From assembly GCA_002803225.1 (NCBI GenBank), contig NXFV01002067.1:1-64000 (forward strand): a stretch of 64,000 nucleotides of DNA, in the 5' to 3' direction. Positions 45,297 to 58,619 of the stretch are shown piece by piece. The position numbers were made by a program, and so were the translations under genes. Below the pieces are notes generated by a model. The model saw only the letters and a program-made list of their open reading frames with translations. It was not told where the DNA came from and did not search any database. Positions within the stretch are counted from its first letter, which is position 1, and each line of letters starts with the position of its first letter. The DNA comes from Gamarada debralockiae (lineage: Eukaryota > Ascomycota > Leotiomycetes > Helotiales > Hyphodiscaceae).

Positions 45297-47059
45297 ATGG
45301 CGGGCTCAGATCCATCGTCATCGTCTTCGCCGACAAGCACATTGAATCAATTGCTTTACGGTGAACAGCGGGGTCAGCAACCTGGATTCATCATCGACGA
45401 GTCTACTGAAACTGGAGACGAGCCTTCCTTTGAAGGGGGATTTGCGTACCGAGCATCGAGCTCGCCGTTCACAATGTCAGCCAAAACAGCTCGTGCAAGT
45501 ATGATTCCGGACCTGTTCACGAGCCTTCCTCCGATCCGGGATCTTCTCAATACAGAGAGCTCTCAGATTCAGGACGAAACAATTCAAGAATGTCTTCCGT
45601 TTCTCTCGGGGGCTGAAGAAGGCATCACCTACAATGATAATGGGGTTCCGCATTTGGATCGCAAACGACATATTGTGTTTCTACACAAGAGCTTAAGAAA
45701 ATTACCAGCTCCATACGTTACCGCCGATGCAAGCAGACCATGGATGTTCTACTGGGCGCTGGCAGGTCTCTCAGCTATGGGGGAGGATATCTCGGAATAT
45801 CGGGATAGAATCATTTCAACATGTCGTCCCATACAGAATACTACAGGAGGATTTGGTGGAGGCAATGGTCAAATATCACATCTTGCTCCTACGTATGCGA
45901 TAGTTCTTTCTCTATCTATGATTGGGGGAAGCGAAGCTTTGGATCTCATCGATCGCAAGGCGATGTGGAAGTGGCTTGGAGCTTTGAAACAACCTGATGG
46001 AGGCTTCCAGATGTCCGTTGGTGGCGAGCAGGATATTCGGTAAGTTCATGGAACGTGTGAGAATCCCAAAGGCATAAGCTGACCGAATTTAGTGGTGCGT
46101 ATTGTGCTGCGGTCATTATCACTCTCCTCGATTTACCCCTCGAACTTCCGAAGGAGTCTTCTGCATGGTCACGTGAAGGTGCGACTTTGCTCACAAACCT
46201 CCCTGAATGGGTCGCAAGATGTAAGTAGTTGTCCTGTGGGACTTAAAATGTGTGCTGATCGGTATCTGCAGGTCAAACTTTTGAAGGTGGAATTTCCAAC
46301 CGACCCAATGTTGAAGCCCACGGTGCTTATGCTTTCTGTGCGCTGGCATGTTTGTGTATTCTGGGTGACCCGCATGTGATAATTCCACAGTAAGCATCGC
46401 AATTCTAATATCCACCACTGAATGCTGACAAGAAATGACTTGCAGATATCTTGATGTTCCTCGACTAATATCCTGGCTCTCGGCCCGCCAATACGCCCCT
46501 GAAGGTGGCTTTTCAGGTCGCACGAACAAGCTCGTCGACGGCTGCTACAGTCATTGGGTTGGGGGATGCTGGCCGCTTGTTCAAGCTTGCCTTGATGGTC
46601 CATCTTCTTTGGACCCAACTTCCAAAGCTCAGCTCTCCCCAACATCGTCCATTAGAAGCCTTTACAGCCGAGAAGGCCTCATTCGGTACATCTTGTGTTG
46701 CTGCCAAGATCAGACAAAGCGAGGTGGACTGAGAGACAAGCCTAGCCAGTATGTGTAGCCCTTGGATACTCAATAGCCGCAGAAACTAACTGCTCCATAG
46801 TAACTCCGATGCGTACCACACTTGCTATGTCCTCGCTGGTCTGAGCTCCGCTCAACACAAATGGCATTTCAACGCATCAGCCAGAAGGGAGACCGATGTA
46901 CTAAGCTCAGCCTACCAATGGGCAGCACAACCAATTATCGAAAAGTCTCAGATATTTGATGAGGAAGACCGCGTGTGCACCCTGCATCCCGTTTTTGTGG
47001 TACCCGAAGGAATTGCAGAGGAAACGAGAGCGTATTTTGCATCAAAGGGCGGATTTTAA
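45297..47059 (+). CDS. RAM1: Protein farnesyltransferase beta subunit
   Basis: Five exons inferred: 45297-46039, 46093-46220, 46272-46389, 46446-46748 and 46801-47059, giving 516 aa, with frame-consistent GT-AG introns of about 50-56 nt. The prenyltransferase alpha-alpha barrel repeats are visible: TGGFGGGNGQISHLAPTYA, PDGGFQMSVGGEQDIRGAY, FEGGISNRPNVEAHGAYAF, EGGFSGRTNKLVDGCYSHW and YHTCYVLAGLS. Zinc ligands expected for the family are the Asp and Cys in VDGCYSHW and the His in DAYHTC. With the alpha subunit Ram2 it attaches farnesyl to the CaaX cysteine of Ras, a-factor-type pheromones and lamin-like proteins in the cytosol. The start at 45297 has a good Kozak context (G at -3 and +4); an in-frame ATG at 45237 would add 20 residues. 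The N-terminal Ser-rich 60 residues are not part of the barrel. Confidence 0.94.
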
Positions 47060-49529
47060 AGAGGCCTATTGGCTGCTGAAGCTTGTTCTCGGCTTTGCAT
47101 ACTAGTCGGTGTAGAATATTGCATGAATGGGCGTCTTTGTGATCAGCATCATTGACAGGGACTGGAAAATGGGTCACGTGGTCAATTTATCTTGAGAGAT
47201 TGGAGCAAGGGAACAACCTATATGAGGTTCTCTATTGGAGGGAATGGGGACAGGATACAAATGGACCCGCAAATTCAAATCGTACCCCTCACAATAGTCA
47301 GGAAACTTGTCTGGCTTGATTTGGTTTTTACATGGATCAATCGGCGCTTTAAACGTGACTTGATCGTGATTTGACGGTTAGACGCAGGCTCACGCAGCTT
47401 CAGACGTATATTAATTTGGAAGAATACATGACGCTCCGTGGCTTTCTACATATTGCGAAATGGTTCTCCATGAAGCTTAATTTGTCTTTGCATGGTGGTC
47501 CGGCACCTCAATTTTGGCGTAGAAGTTCGCGGTTCGCTAAGAGACTGAGTAGGTTCTTTTTTTCCAACTTCCTCCGTCGATCATTCATCTTGTTTCAACA
47601 ATCAACATCAAGGCATCATCGTCCGATAAATGTATGTACACGGTACCTCCGGGGAGAGCCAGCGAATATATGCACCAAATTCCCAAGAAAGCAATCGTGA
47701 GCCATCACCGAGACATACGTTCGTGGCGGAGGGGCTTTGACAGGTGCCCATGTATTCGCTTCGACGTGTTGCATATTTAGGGCATTGGACTGCTGCATGC
47801 CATCCTAATGCCGCCTCCTCAGCGAATTGCAGCCTATGGAGGTGCATACCAATTGCCAAAGAACCGGAGTCACTGTACCAATGCCCGTTCTGACCCAGCA
47901 TTGGACCCATTGGATAACGCATCTCTGCATCCCCTCAAGTAAAATATCATTTTGACCATTTGATGCCGAGCTGACCCGGACGGCTTTATCGGTACGTCCA
48001 ATATCCAATACCCTATGGCAAGGTGGTGCAAGTCAGGTACGTGATTGTCGAATTGGGCTTAAGTCGAACCCGAAAATCTTAGCAGCCGTTGATGATGCTG
48101 GTCTTCCCCATGATTAATTGCTTTTTCTGTGTCGACGAAAAATATCGCTGGGTCTGCCAAGGTCTCAAGCAGGTTTCGTAGCCATTTCAGAAGGATTTTC
48201 TCAGACCTCCAACACGTCTCGCGATGCTTAATATACTCTGCCGTATACCTCTTTCAATTTTCACGGCATATGGCCGACAGCTCAAGACGTCAAGCGCACT
48301 GCCAACTCATCATTGCATGCACACGACAACCTTGTCCACACGGCTAGTCGTCGGCCTGGCTGGTTGCCTCGCACATTCTTCCATTGACCACATAGGGTCT
48401 TTCGATGGTATAGTGAGTCTCTGATCTTCAGAAAGCTGGTCGAAATCCAGCCACTCTTTATGCATTGAATTCCTCACCGACTTCGTGTCAAGTCCTACTC
48501 CAGTCGTTCAAGCGTCTAACTCGGCGCGCGTCGCCAGTCCTCGATGCAGAGCAAGACCGTTGTAGTGCGGGGCAGAAGGAACCCATATTACTCATGCTGA
48601 ACTTTAGCCACTCAATTGCTCCTAAGCTCCTAAACATGGGTATTCTGGTCATTGCTCAGCATGGAGGATCGTGTCCCTGGACTAGCGACTTTGAATCACT
48701 GACGTTTTCCGTGCAGCGAACCACCGTGCCATCGATTTCGCTGCATTAGCGGCAACCCAGCGGATCTCAATGGAAACGTAGCAGCAAATATTCTGGAGGA
48801 TGTATTTCCAGGGAGCCACGGTCTTTTTTTCTCATTTCTGCACCAAGACACACAATTTTGCCCGACTTCCGTGGGACATGTGTTGAGCCTTTTGCCACCA
48901 CTGCTGCATCGACAACTTCCCATTGCTGCAGACCTACCTCCGAACGGCGAATTGGTACCTCTGGGCTATCGAGATCGTCCCCGAGTATGTCTTCCCATGT
49001 TTGTGGTGGAGTTGCCTAATCTCTCGACAATTATCAACTGGTGACGACCTACGCCAGCGCATCGTTATGGGTCACACTTGAAGAGCCGCATCATGACTTG
49101 CATCTGGTTCAACCCTTTGTCCTATCTTAACAGCGCCTGAATCTTTCTACGGGAGTCCAGTCCACAATCCTTGTTTTGCGCTAACGGGAGTCTCTGCAAT
49201 TAAAACACACATGTCTCGCCGTCGATGGACGAAAGTCCTGCACAAACCCCCTAGACCACCCACTCGATCAGTCAGCCTTAGTCTTCAACACCACGACGTC
49301 GACCATACATCATTGTCTTCACATACATTGTACTGAGTGTGTGCATCTTTCCCTGTATAGCTCGAGGTTAGGCTCAATTGCATCTTCGACGTCAAATATC
49401 CTTGGGCATCTTCCTCCCAATATTCCTGGTGTCAAGGGACTGTCCTCCCACACCACCCCACGACCTGAGGGGATTGTACCTGGACAAGATCTGGTCAATA
49501 CCGCAAGGGACTGAAGTAGACAAGACACA
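47060..49529. other. Intergenic, no supported gene
   Basis: About 2.5 kb with only short frames on both strands. A few protein-like phrases near 48840-49030 in the plus strand are too broken to annotate. Confidence 0.4.
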
Positions 49530-50182
49530 ATGGGTGGCTTTTACATGGCATATCTGGAGAGTACGTCGATCTACCTAGTTCGGAAATCTCTTGACCATGG
49601 CTATGGAGAGCTCGTCCGATCTGTTCCTCGGACCCGCACGTCTCCTTGATCCTGCAGGAAAGGGGCTACACTCCCATTGAACACCGTGTCGACTCACAAT
49701 CTTTGCTTTGCTGTTCAATTGGCGTTGTGGTTTACTGCCCGATATGGCATCTTGATCCCAATTGCCTTCCTCATTGCTGTTCTCAATCTTTCTCATTGGA
49801 GCTTGGATTTTCTACCCCACGAACATCTTTGATCTTACCGCTAACGTGTTAGCCAGGTTTGTGTCGACGTCGAGGATGGCGAGATCCGCTGTACGAGACG
49901 TACAGAAGCTCCTCGGGGTTTACCTGTCTGGTACTGGTCAACGGTCGGGAATACCAAACCGACCTGGCCTATGAATCGGACGGGTTGGCCCAGGAGAACG
50001 CGGCAATGAGAGCGTTCATGGTCTGCCGCAACTTTTCAGTAAATGGAGGTATGCTGGCACGCAATGGCGTTGTCCAGGGACTGCCTGCGCATGAGCACAG
50101 TGGCCGCCACAGGAGACGGGGAGGTGGCCGAAGCCATTCTGTCAATCTCAGCAGCAGCAGTTCCACGACGTCGTCGGAATAG
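49530..50182 (+). CDS. Small dsRNA-binding-like protein
   Basis: Two exons inferred: a 31-nt first exon (49530-49560, MGGFYMAYLE plus one base) and 49857-50182, giving 118 aa. The 296-nt intron has GTACGT at 49561 and GCTAAC...CAG before 49857. The joined protein begins MGGFYMAYLESLCRRRGWRD and continues PLYETYRSSSGFTCLVLVNG, REYQTDLAYESDGLAQENAA and MRAFMVCRNFS. That is the alpha-beta-beta-beta-alpha order of a double-stranded-RNA-binding domain: an initial helix, the P-x-Y-E strand, V-N-G-R-x-Y, then the A-x-x-x-A-A-x-x-A helix. The tail is His/Arg/Ser-rich (GRHRRRGGGRSHSVN). RNA binding is an inference. The 5' exon rests on splice signals and on completing the domain; the 3' exon is firm. 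Confidence 0.62.
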
Positions 50183-51553
50183 AGGAGCTCAACTGATACG
50201 TCTACGATAGCAGCTAAGAAGTAGCTGTCGTCCAACAGGCTGAACACTCGGCCAAGACATTCATGCTTGCCCTAGGGCTGATAACCCTTTCGCAAGCACA
50301 CATTCACGACGTTTACGACCACGAAAAGTCCTGCGATGATTCACCCAAAAATTGATTTGACGACTTGACGACTCCCAATCAACGAAGTAATGACCGACGA
50401 ATTTCCTTTCTACTTTTCGATATCAAGACTTGAAGTGTTCCGGCTGGGGAAAGACAGCACCAGCTGCGCAGAGGCAACTCACCACCCTGTCACTACGGAG
50501 AGGGCTATTTTCAATTTCACGATATTCACCCTGGGGTTTTGAGAAGGCGGCGGCTTGGAGACTCTCATTTCTTTCAGCGACTCATGCATTTAGCAAGCGT
50601 GGTGGTACTCTTACTCTCGTTGTTCACGAGTCTGGTTTTTCTTCGCTTTGGACCAAGGAAATGGAGGTTTTTTCCATTGGGTAAAATGGCTTGGGATTGA
50701 ACGAACATTATGATGATAATGACTTGACGAATAAAAGCACTGTTGGACTACCCATGAAGGTACTCCCTCTATTCAATAGCAGTGGTTCTATTGCACTCCC
50801 GTGACTGTGGCCAGACGGTTGTGGCGTTGTCCACGGTAGCGTTCCATCAGATCGTCTCGCCCACATACACAGCCTAGTTTTCTGCGAATCTCGTGATGCT
50901 CCGTACGGGGAGGCGAAAAACTCAGCAGATGTAACCAAAATGACACCCCACGCGAGGTACCGTTGGTTCTGCACCACAAATGTACAAAGAATGTGTCATT
51001 CCGTGGCCTCTCATCAGGCTCACCGAGTTCTAAATTGCTGAATTGAGTTGAGGGGGCCTCATGACTGGGGAAATGAAGCTACGGGATAACCGCTGGCTGT
51101 GATCTTGAAACTCATTTCCGTCCCCAGATAAAATTTCAAAAAGTGATCTCTCCGCAAATTGGTCAAAAACGTGCTAGATCTATGTTACGCAGCGTGCCAG
51201 CCCTCAAATCTCCCCCTATTAGAAGAATTCCCCACTTTTATCCCGGCGTAGCGGCACCAGAAGCCCCTTTCCGCTCCTAAACGACAAAGCTCTCGAAATA
51301 ATTTGTAGGTGAGGTGTCCTTCCAAGTTGCATTCACGACCTGACCACCAAAGAGATCCAACAACTCCGACAAATTCCTTTTCCCAAAAGAAACGACCGCA
51401 CTCGCTGACCTCTTCAATTCCAATCTGACTTACTCTACCCTCCTTTGTTGCGCATCTCAAGCCTCTAGTACTCCGAACAAAGCCCTATAGACGAGGGGCA
51501 CATCTCGACGCAATACAACCTCACAACATTAACAATCTCTACGTACTCTCAAA
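50183..51553. other. Intergenic, promoter side of MPG1
   Basis: About 1.4 kb with no convincing gene. The last 350 bp before 51554 are CT-rich, as is common in highly expressed fungal genes. Confidence 0.45.
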
Positions 51554-52865
51554 ATGAAGGGTAAGTTGCGCAATAGCTGGCAGAAGACAATATGGCATTT
51601 TTTTTAACGGAAGATACAGCACTCATTCTTGTTGGTGGCTTCGGCACCCGTCTGCGACCTCTCGTACGTTTCTCTCCATGCCAGCAACCCCATACCCTCG
51701 AATGCGTGCTCGCAGACGCTCAGCATGTTGCCAATGAGCCCCATAACTGACGAGTTAATAGACCCTCACTCTCCCAAAGCCATTGGTCGAGTTTGGCAAC
51801 AAGCCCATGATTCTACACCAGGTTGAAGCGCTGGCAGCTGCAGGAGTCACTGATATCGTTTTGGCTGTCAACTATCGACCAGAGATTATGGAGAAGCATT
51901 TGGCTGAGGTACGCTATACGCAGCAATACAAGGCTTAGCTGGCAGACACTGATTGGATTGATACACAGTACGAGTCAAAATTCAACGTCAAGATCACATT
52001 CTCCATCGAATCAGAACCCCTTGGCACTGCAGGCCCTCTCAAACTCGCCGAACAAATTCTTGGAAAAGACGACTCCCCCTTCTTCGTCCTCAACTCCGAC
52101 GTCATCTGTGAATACCCCTTTGCGGAACTCGCCGCCTTCCACAAGCAACACGGTGAAGAAGGTACCATTGTCGTGACCAAAGTCGAAGAGCCCTCCAAAT
52201 ACGGTGTCGTAGTCCACAAGCCCAGCCACCCTTCGCGCATCGACCGCTTCGTTGAAAAGCCTGTCGAATTCGTCGGAAACCGCATCAACGCCGGTATCTA
52301 CATCCTGAACCCCTCCGTCCTCAAGCGGATCGAGCTCCGCCCTACGTCCATCGAACAAGAGACTTTCCCCGCTATCTGCGCAGACGGACAACTACACTCC
52401 TTCGATCTTGAGGGCTTCTGGATGGATGTTGGACAACCCAAGGATTTCCTCTCAGGAACATGCCTGTACCTCTCCTCTCTCACAAAGAAGGGCTCTAAGC
52501 TGCTTGCATCCTTAAACACCTCCTACGTCCACGGCGGCAATGTGCTGATCGACCCCTCTGCAAAGATCGGACGCAACTGCCGCATTGGCCCTAATGTCAC
52601 AATTGGTCCAGATGTCATTGTTGGCGATGGTGTCCGTCTGCAGCGCTGCGTGTTACTTGCGGGCTCCAAAGTCAAGGACCATGCGTGGGTGAAGAGCACG
52701 ATTGTGGGCTGGAACTCTACAGTCGGCAAGTGGGCGCGCTTGGAGAATGTGTCTGTACTGGGAGACGATGTCACGATCGGTGATGAGATCTACGTCAATG
52801 GAGGCAGCATCCTGCCGCACAAGAGCATTAAAGTTAATGTCGATGTGCCAGCCATTATCATGTAA
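51554..52865 (+). CDS. MPG1: GDP-mannose pyrophosphorylase (mannose-1-phosphate guanylyltransferase)
   Basis: Four exons inferred: 51554-51560, 51620-51663, 51762-51908 and 51969-52865, giving 364 aa, the usual length of fungal Mpg1/Psa1. The first exon encodes only MK plus one base. The nucleotidyltransferase signature [17 protein letters not shown] lies at residues 9-25, followed by [43 protein letters not shown] and [14 protein letters not shown]. The C-terminal 110 residues are hexapeptide repeats of a left-handed beta helix ([20 protein letters not shown]) ending in VPAIIM. The enzyme makes GDP-mannose from mannose-1-phosphate and GTP in the cytosol, feeding N- and O-glycosylation, GPI anchors and cell-wall mannan. 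It is essential in yeasts and normally a single copy. Confidence 0.97.
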
Positions 52866-53950
52866 ATCTCTCCACCAATCAATCATAGACGGGAATATGG
52901 TATTTGGGATTTGGGTTGTGGGGCTGAGGAGAGGGCTTTGGGAGTGTCTATGGGATCGATACGTGCATGGGCGGCGTGCAATCACTCCCCTCTTTTTTCT
53001 TTCAAGACTTGCGTTGCGCATCTTTGTCAGGGTTGCATGGCGTCTTTGGGCGGTTCTTGCATGCATACGTACTGAAAAATGGATCTCGAGATGAGATCCA
53101 GTCTGCGCTGGGTCTGGCTGGGTTTTTGTTACTCTGTATATTCATAAATAAGCTTTAGATAATATGCATAGTCTCGAAGACTTTCGATTAGAGAATGCGA
53201 TGGTTTCTTCAAGCCCCTTGGTCACGATGAGCGAGTGAGACAGTGACCCTCCCGGAGCGGTCTTGATCGGTGCATATCAGGAGAAAGGGCCTAATGAATC
53301 GGAACGTTAAGCGGTCACGGAGGAGCATCAAGTCAAAGGCATTCGCTCAACCGATTTGATCGATTCAGCGTGAGGATTTCCGTGGAGCCTACAATATAGC
53401 GTACGGCGATCTTCGACACGAGCTAAGCCTTGGCAGAAAGTTAGGGTGATAACGAGGGATGAAAGATTGCAGTTCCTTTCGTCGAGAACAGGAGGACTGA
53501 ATAAATTGGCATGCTTGAATGGAGCTCTTAGCCTGTTCGTTGACTTACGTAGTTGGATTTTATTTTCATTTCAATGATTCAGGCTCAGGTATTCTGGATT
53601 TGGGGGTTCTGGTCATAAAACGATGCATAGAGGGGAAGTCTGAGGAAAGTATGGGTGAGAGATCAAGACATAGGCTATGGTTCTTGAGGAGGTATGTACC
53701 TCAAAATGTTTGAACGAATACTGTTTTCATCTCTAAATATTTCGATTTTAACCTTCATTCTGATACCTGATTTTTCATCTCAGGCCTATCTTGTTCTTTC
53801 TTATGTAGAAGCGCATCCGTTCTATCCCTAATCTATATTCTACGCAGGCTATGCAAGAACCTAACCTATGCTAAGTATCAATGAATTCATTCTTACATTT
53901 ACAAATCATCACTTCGTCCCATTTTCATACCCAATAGAGATTCCATCTCT
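52866..53950. other. Intergenic between convergent genes
   Basis: About 1.1 kb holding the 3' flanks of MPG1 and the MFS transporter. No gene, repeat or RNA was recognised. Confidence 0.5.
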
Positions 53951-55904
53951 TCATTTCTTCTCATCACTTACAACAACCTTCTCGGCATCCGCCTCCAATT
54001 TCGCCTGCTTCTCAGCAGCCAACCTCTCCTTCCGTGCTCGCCTCCATCCCTCTCCTTTGTACCACTCCAAAATCAACAACAAGCTGACCAACCACGTGAT
54101 TCCCGCCAGGATCATGAAAGCAAGGCCAGCGCCTATGGCATCGATAATAGGCTGGATGACTGCCACACCACCTGCTCCGATCAAGCAACGGACCAAGTTG
54201 TTGATCGCAGAAGCTGAGGCCGAAGCTTCAGGGTAGAGATCTACGATGAGCGTTTGGTTGATGTTGAAGATCGACGCTTGCGTGTACGCAATCAAGAATT
54301 GCAGAATGAGAGGTACGACGATGTCGTCGTTGAGTCTGAGGGAGTAGCCGTAAAGACCAGTTGACACAACGAAGATGAGAACCATCCACCACATGTTACC
54401 CATCCTCGCTTTCTCGAACGGAAAATCGATCAACTCTTTCTTGTTTAGAGGAATTGATTCAGGGATGTTCTTCATCTTGCGGTAAGAGCGCTCGGCATCG
54501 TCCCATTCCCGCTGTGATTGTTTCCCAGTGAGGAGAGAACCCATGGTTGAGCCGATGCCGTTGGGGAGGAAGATCAGACCGAGTTGGAGGAGGCTGAGAT
54601 TGAAAGGTTTCTCGAAGAGGGCTGTTGTGCTGGATGTTACCATGGACCAGACCGTATAATGTGTTGCGCCGACGATGAGGATGATGAAGACATCTTTCTC
54701 CTTGAGCGCTTTGAAAGGGAAGAAGATTGTTGACAATGTAATATTTTTCTTAGGCGGTGTGTTGCGATCGATAACTTCGTCGGAGGGAGGCTTGAACGAG
54801 TAGATGAGAGGTCGATGAACTCCTGCGAGTTTGATGGTGCCGTTGCCGGCTATACTGCGGAGCGTTTCGGGTAGGAAGAGCACGATGAACAGGAGGGTTA
54901 GAGAGCCGAATATAAAGAGGAACCAGAAGATTGCGTGAAAACCGAGGAATTGGGCGATGATTCCACCAAGGACAGGGCCGAGGGATTGGCCGCTCATGCG
55001 GACTATCTTCTGTTAGAGTGCAGTGATGAGAAGGGGACGAGGGCGACTCACTTCCTGAGTTAATACCAGTGAAAGCGCCTCGTTGACGAGGTGTTGCGAT
55101 GTCCGCAATAACTCCACTGCCTATAGCTATGGTTGCGGCGCTGCCAGCCGCTTGAAGACCCCGGAAGGCCATCAAGCTCGCGAAGTTGTTGCTTAAGGCG
55201 AGGCCTATGTTTGCGACAAGGTATACACAAAATGTGCCTGTCCTAGCGTTAACACCCATCCTGTATTAAGGAGCTGTTCCACGAACCGATATATGTTACA
55301 CGTCTCCCCTTTGTATCCGACATTGGCCCCCAGAACGACGGTGCGAGCCCTTGAATAATCATGTATATGGTCACGGTAAAACTAATCGTTGATAAACTGA
55401 CGTGAACATCCTACTGAGTGTCAGTATTGCTCCAAATGAAAGGCCACGATGAATATCTGAACGCACATTGGCGATAATTCCCAAAGCCGGGAAGTAGATG
55501 TTGCTCGACAGAGACGAAAAAATCCCAGCAACAGAGGCGAGATACAACATCGCCTTTTGCTTTCTGCCCGAGAAGACATGGTAAGGCGGCTCCGGGAGTT
55601 TCTTCTCGAGGTCATAGAAGCTGCTCGCTGAAGAGTTGATTTCTAGTGACGGTCTCCTCGAACTGTCCCTCGAGTAATCCTGCGTTGGCCGAACCAAATT
55701 CGATCGACTACCTCGAGGAGTACTGAAGTTACTGATATCTGCAAACGCTATCGAATTGTGTCTTGTGTAACTGTCATAAAGGGTCGGTGTGGTTTGGCCA
55801 CTTGATGCACCAGAGAATTGCTTTGATTCTGTGATGGGTCCCTCGGTCAACGAGGAGAGAGTAGCGGCTTGATACGCCTTCGGAGGTCGAGATAGGGGTT
55901 CCAT
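53951..55904 (-). CDS. Major facilitator superfamily drug:H+ antiporter (DHA1/Qdr-like)
   Basis: Four exons inferred on the minus strand: 55904-55467, 55410-55287, 55237-55052 and 55002-53951, giving 599 aa with introns of 49-56 nt. A Ser-rich cytosolic N-tail of about 115 residues precedes 12 predicted helices. MFS motif A is seen after helix 2 (GPMSDTKGRR). Helix 4-5 features are AFRGLQAAGSAATIAIGSGV and IADIATPRQRGAFTGI, followed by the motif C-like GQSLGPVLGGIIAQFLGFHA. A charged loop between helices 6 and 7 contains PPKKNITLSTIFFPFKALKE. The C-tail is charged (ERLAAEKQAKLEADAEK). Such proteins in the plasma membrane export drugs, polyamines, weak acids or dityrosine precursors using the proton gradient. 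The substrate cannot be told from sequence. The acceptor of exon 4 was chosen as TAG|TC to keep the frame. Confidence 0.92.
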
Positions 55905-58600
55905 CGTTGTCGGTGAGGGCTAGAACAGTGTGCGGGTAAGGCGTTCTGCAATACCACCCTGATTGAAAGATCCGAGAGCGATTCAAATACACAGACCCGC
56001 TGTGGAAAATAGGGAGGCCATTGAAGATATAGACATCTCGGGTCGAAAGATATATGCTAAAGAGATTGTAACAGTAGACGGCTCTTGGTAAGTGTTCGAG
56101 CTACTTGGCTGCTGCGGATAGTACACAGAGACATCTATCTCGGGTACCCACAACAAAATATACCCTCAACTTGAGAGGAAACCATTGATCAACCTAAGGA
56201 GGTAAGATCAAAACTGGGTCGCAGTCCCATAAGACTTGGCCTGTCCTGAGGATGACATTCCAGCGCAGACAGGTCCCACTTGAGATGCCAATGTCTAACG
56301 TCCAAGAATAAGTTCGTAGAAGCCATCCTGTTTGATAGTCCAAGACTTGCGGACCCAGAGTTCACGATGTCTGGTGAACTCCAATAGGAAAGAAGTGATG
56401 ACATTTTGAGATGAACAGTAAATGTTTTATTCATTCCAAAAGGGTAGATGAAGATCCATGCCCGTCTGCCAGTTGAAACGTGAAATAAGAATCTCTCGTG
56501 AATCGCGAGCAGTTCCGCTCACTTGGCAGGGACGTTTTCGTAATGGCGGACCCCGACAAGCAATCCGCAGCGTAGCCTTCGAGGCCATCTCAGCCTCTAA
56601 GGGAAGGAGAACGTGAAAACCTGAAGCTGAGAGAGTCAGATTTGATACCTGAAGGGGTTTGAATAAACTTGGCAGTCCCAGCGCGGGCCTCGGGATGTAG
56701 GCGAGATGTACTATAAATGCAGCGGAAGATCGTAAGCCGCATGCCAAGAAGCTCCATCTGTGTTCTTTTGTTTCTCAGTGACATCCTGATCCGCAATCTA
56801 TGGAAGCACACATGCTTTGATCGACAATGCCCAGCCGGCTGGTCCATGTTATTTCGATAGGGCGTTATCCCTGTCGGCAGTTGCTACACAGTGCCGGCAT
56901 GAAACATCATCTCGCTTCACATCTTGTCCCTTACGTGTCCTCGAATGTACTTACGCAACTCAAAGATATATCTGACTAGAGCCATCCTTTAGCACCTTTA
57001 GGATGTCACCCGCCAAGAAGCTCTATATAAACAGGAAAGTGAGAGAGAAAATCACTTAGGCACCCTTGGTCTGGGTGCGTTCCGATTTAGCACCGTATGG
57101 GTCGGGATCGTGCGCGTTGAACTCGAAGGATAGCATCTGCCACAGGGTCCGGATGGATGTGAATTTGGAGCCTCTGTCTTAAAGGATATGGAGGACTTGG
57201 CAGCCACCCTCTACGATTCCACGAGGGCGGGAAGTGACGTGATGGAGTGGACAACTCGAGTCGAGGAGAAATGGGTCAGTATCAGTTCGTCCCAGGAGAT
57301 ATCTCCAGTTATCTCATGCTTCACTGGAGATCTACAACTATTGAACAAATGCCAAGATGATAAGATGAAATCTTGTATCGTTGTGGCTTGTTGGAGGCTT
57401 GGAAACGAAGCAGTTTTAGAGTCCGGATCAAAAAATAAAGAGGGGCCGTCCTTGGCAGCAGGGAGAGGGAAAAGGCGTTTCGGCAAGAAAAGTATGCCGG
57501 ACGATACTTCGATATCAAGCGCTAAGATCATTTGGATCATTGACGCTTGAAGAGATATTGGAACGACAACCTCCCGATCCAGACTTACAAGAGGGAAGAT
57601 ATCTTCGGTCTCTCGGCGTGAGGGGATTGCGGGACCATTCAGCACGGCCAAGAGGATATTATTGATAAATGAGGGAAATCACGCGACGAATACCTCCGTA
57701 TTCAGTACGAAAAAGCTGCCAAGTACCACGAGTCATCATAAGCGAGGGCCTCCGACCTGGAAAGAAAAGATACCTTAAGCATGAGTTGTTCGGTTCCAGG
57801 GAATTGCAGAACGATCGGCGAAGCCAAGACGATGAGTCGCTGATGAAGTGAAAGACGCGGCAGCGCCGATGTTCGAATTCGGAAACCCGGTTTACCTGGT
57901 ACGTGTTTTCCGCCTCATTGCTGCGGATTGCAGATGCACATTTTGAGCAACGCGATGGTCTGTGGTTGGGATTCCGAAGCCGTGATGGTACGGGCCAGGA
58001 GGTCCATTCGAGTGTCACTGAATCTGGAAAAGTAATCGAGTGATACAATTTGTTAGACTTTTCAAAAGGCCCAGCGGTCTTGTTCTAGAAGCAAAGTCTC
58101 CGAGGAATACTCCTTAACCGCGGTTTCCCGGATCTCCCTTGTCTCGATATCCAAGGACGTGCCTTTTCATCTTTACCATGCTTCTATCAACTACTCTCCC
58201 TTCGACCTTCGTCCGAGGTTTCTCAATCTTATTGCCACAGCCTGGCCGTCAATGATCTGCAAGTATATATCGATTGCTGTCTCCGTTTCGGTGATGAAGA
58301 GGTACGCTCAACGATGTCAATGAGTCTAGGTGCTTGAGCTTTTTCTCTATCCAGTACATCTTCAGCCAAGTAGCAGTCACAGAGTTCGTGTGAATAGTTA
58401 TTAGCCACTTCAACGACTGAAGAGGACATGTAATTGGTCGTGGCTCCGTCCCTTTCGATATCTTCATCCATCTCCTCTCTCCCTTAGATGTTGGTTGTTG
58501 TCCTTTCTCTGCTGGGTGGGGAAGAAAAGCCTTCATCAAGTTAGCTGTAGTAAAATATACATTTCGAGGTTCAACATAAAAGTGCATCGCAGAAGTATCC
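55905..58600. other. Long intergenic region, no supported gene
   Basis: About 2.7 kb. Open frames at 57188-57550 (plus) and 57211-57651 (minus) overlap each other and carry no motif. A TATATAAA sequence lies near 57022, 160 bp before the plus frame, but that alone is weak support. Confidence 0.4.
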
Positions 58601-58619
58601 GTGATTGAAACTTTGCAAG

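Noticed and set aside
48840..49030. Protein-like plus-strand phrases upstream of the dsRBD-like gene
   Set aside because: They do not extend, have no supported start or splice sites and match no family I know.
57188..57651. 120-codon plus and 146-codon minus frames overlapping each other
   Set aside because: Neither has a motif, intron signals or homology that I recognise; a TATA-like sequence upstream is not enough.
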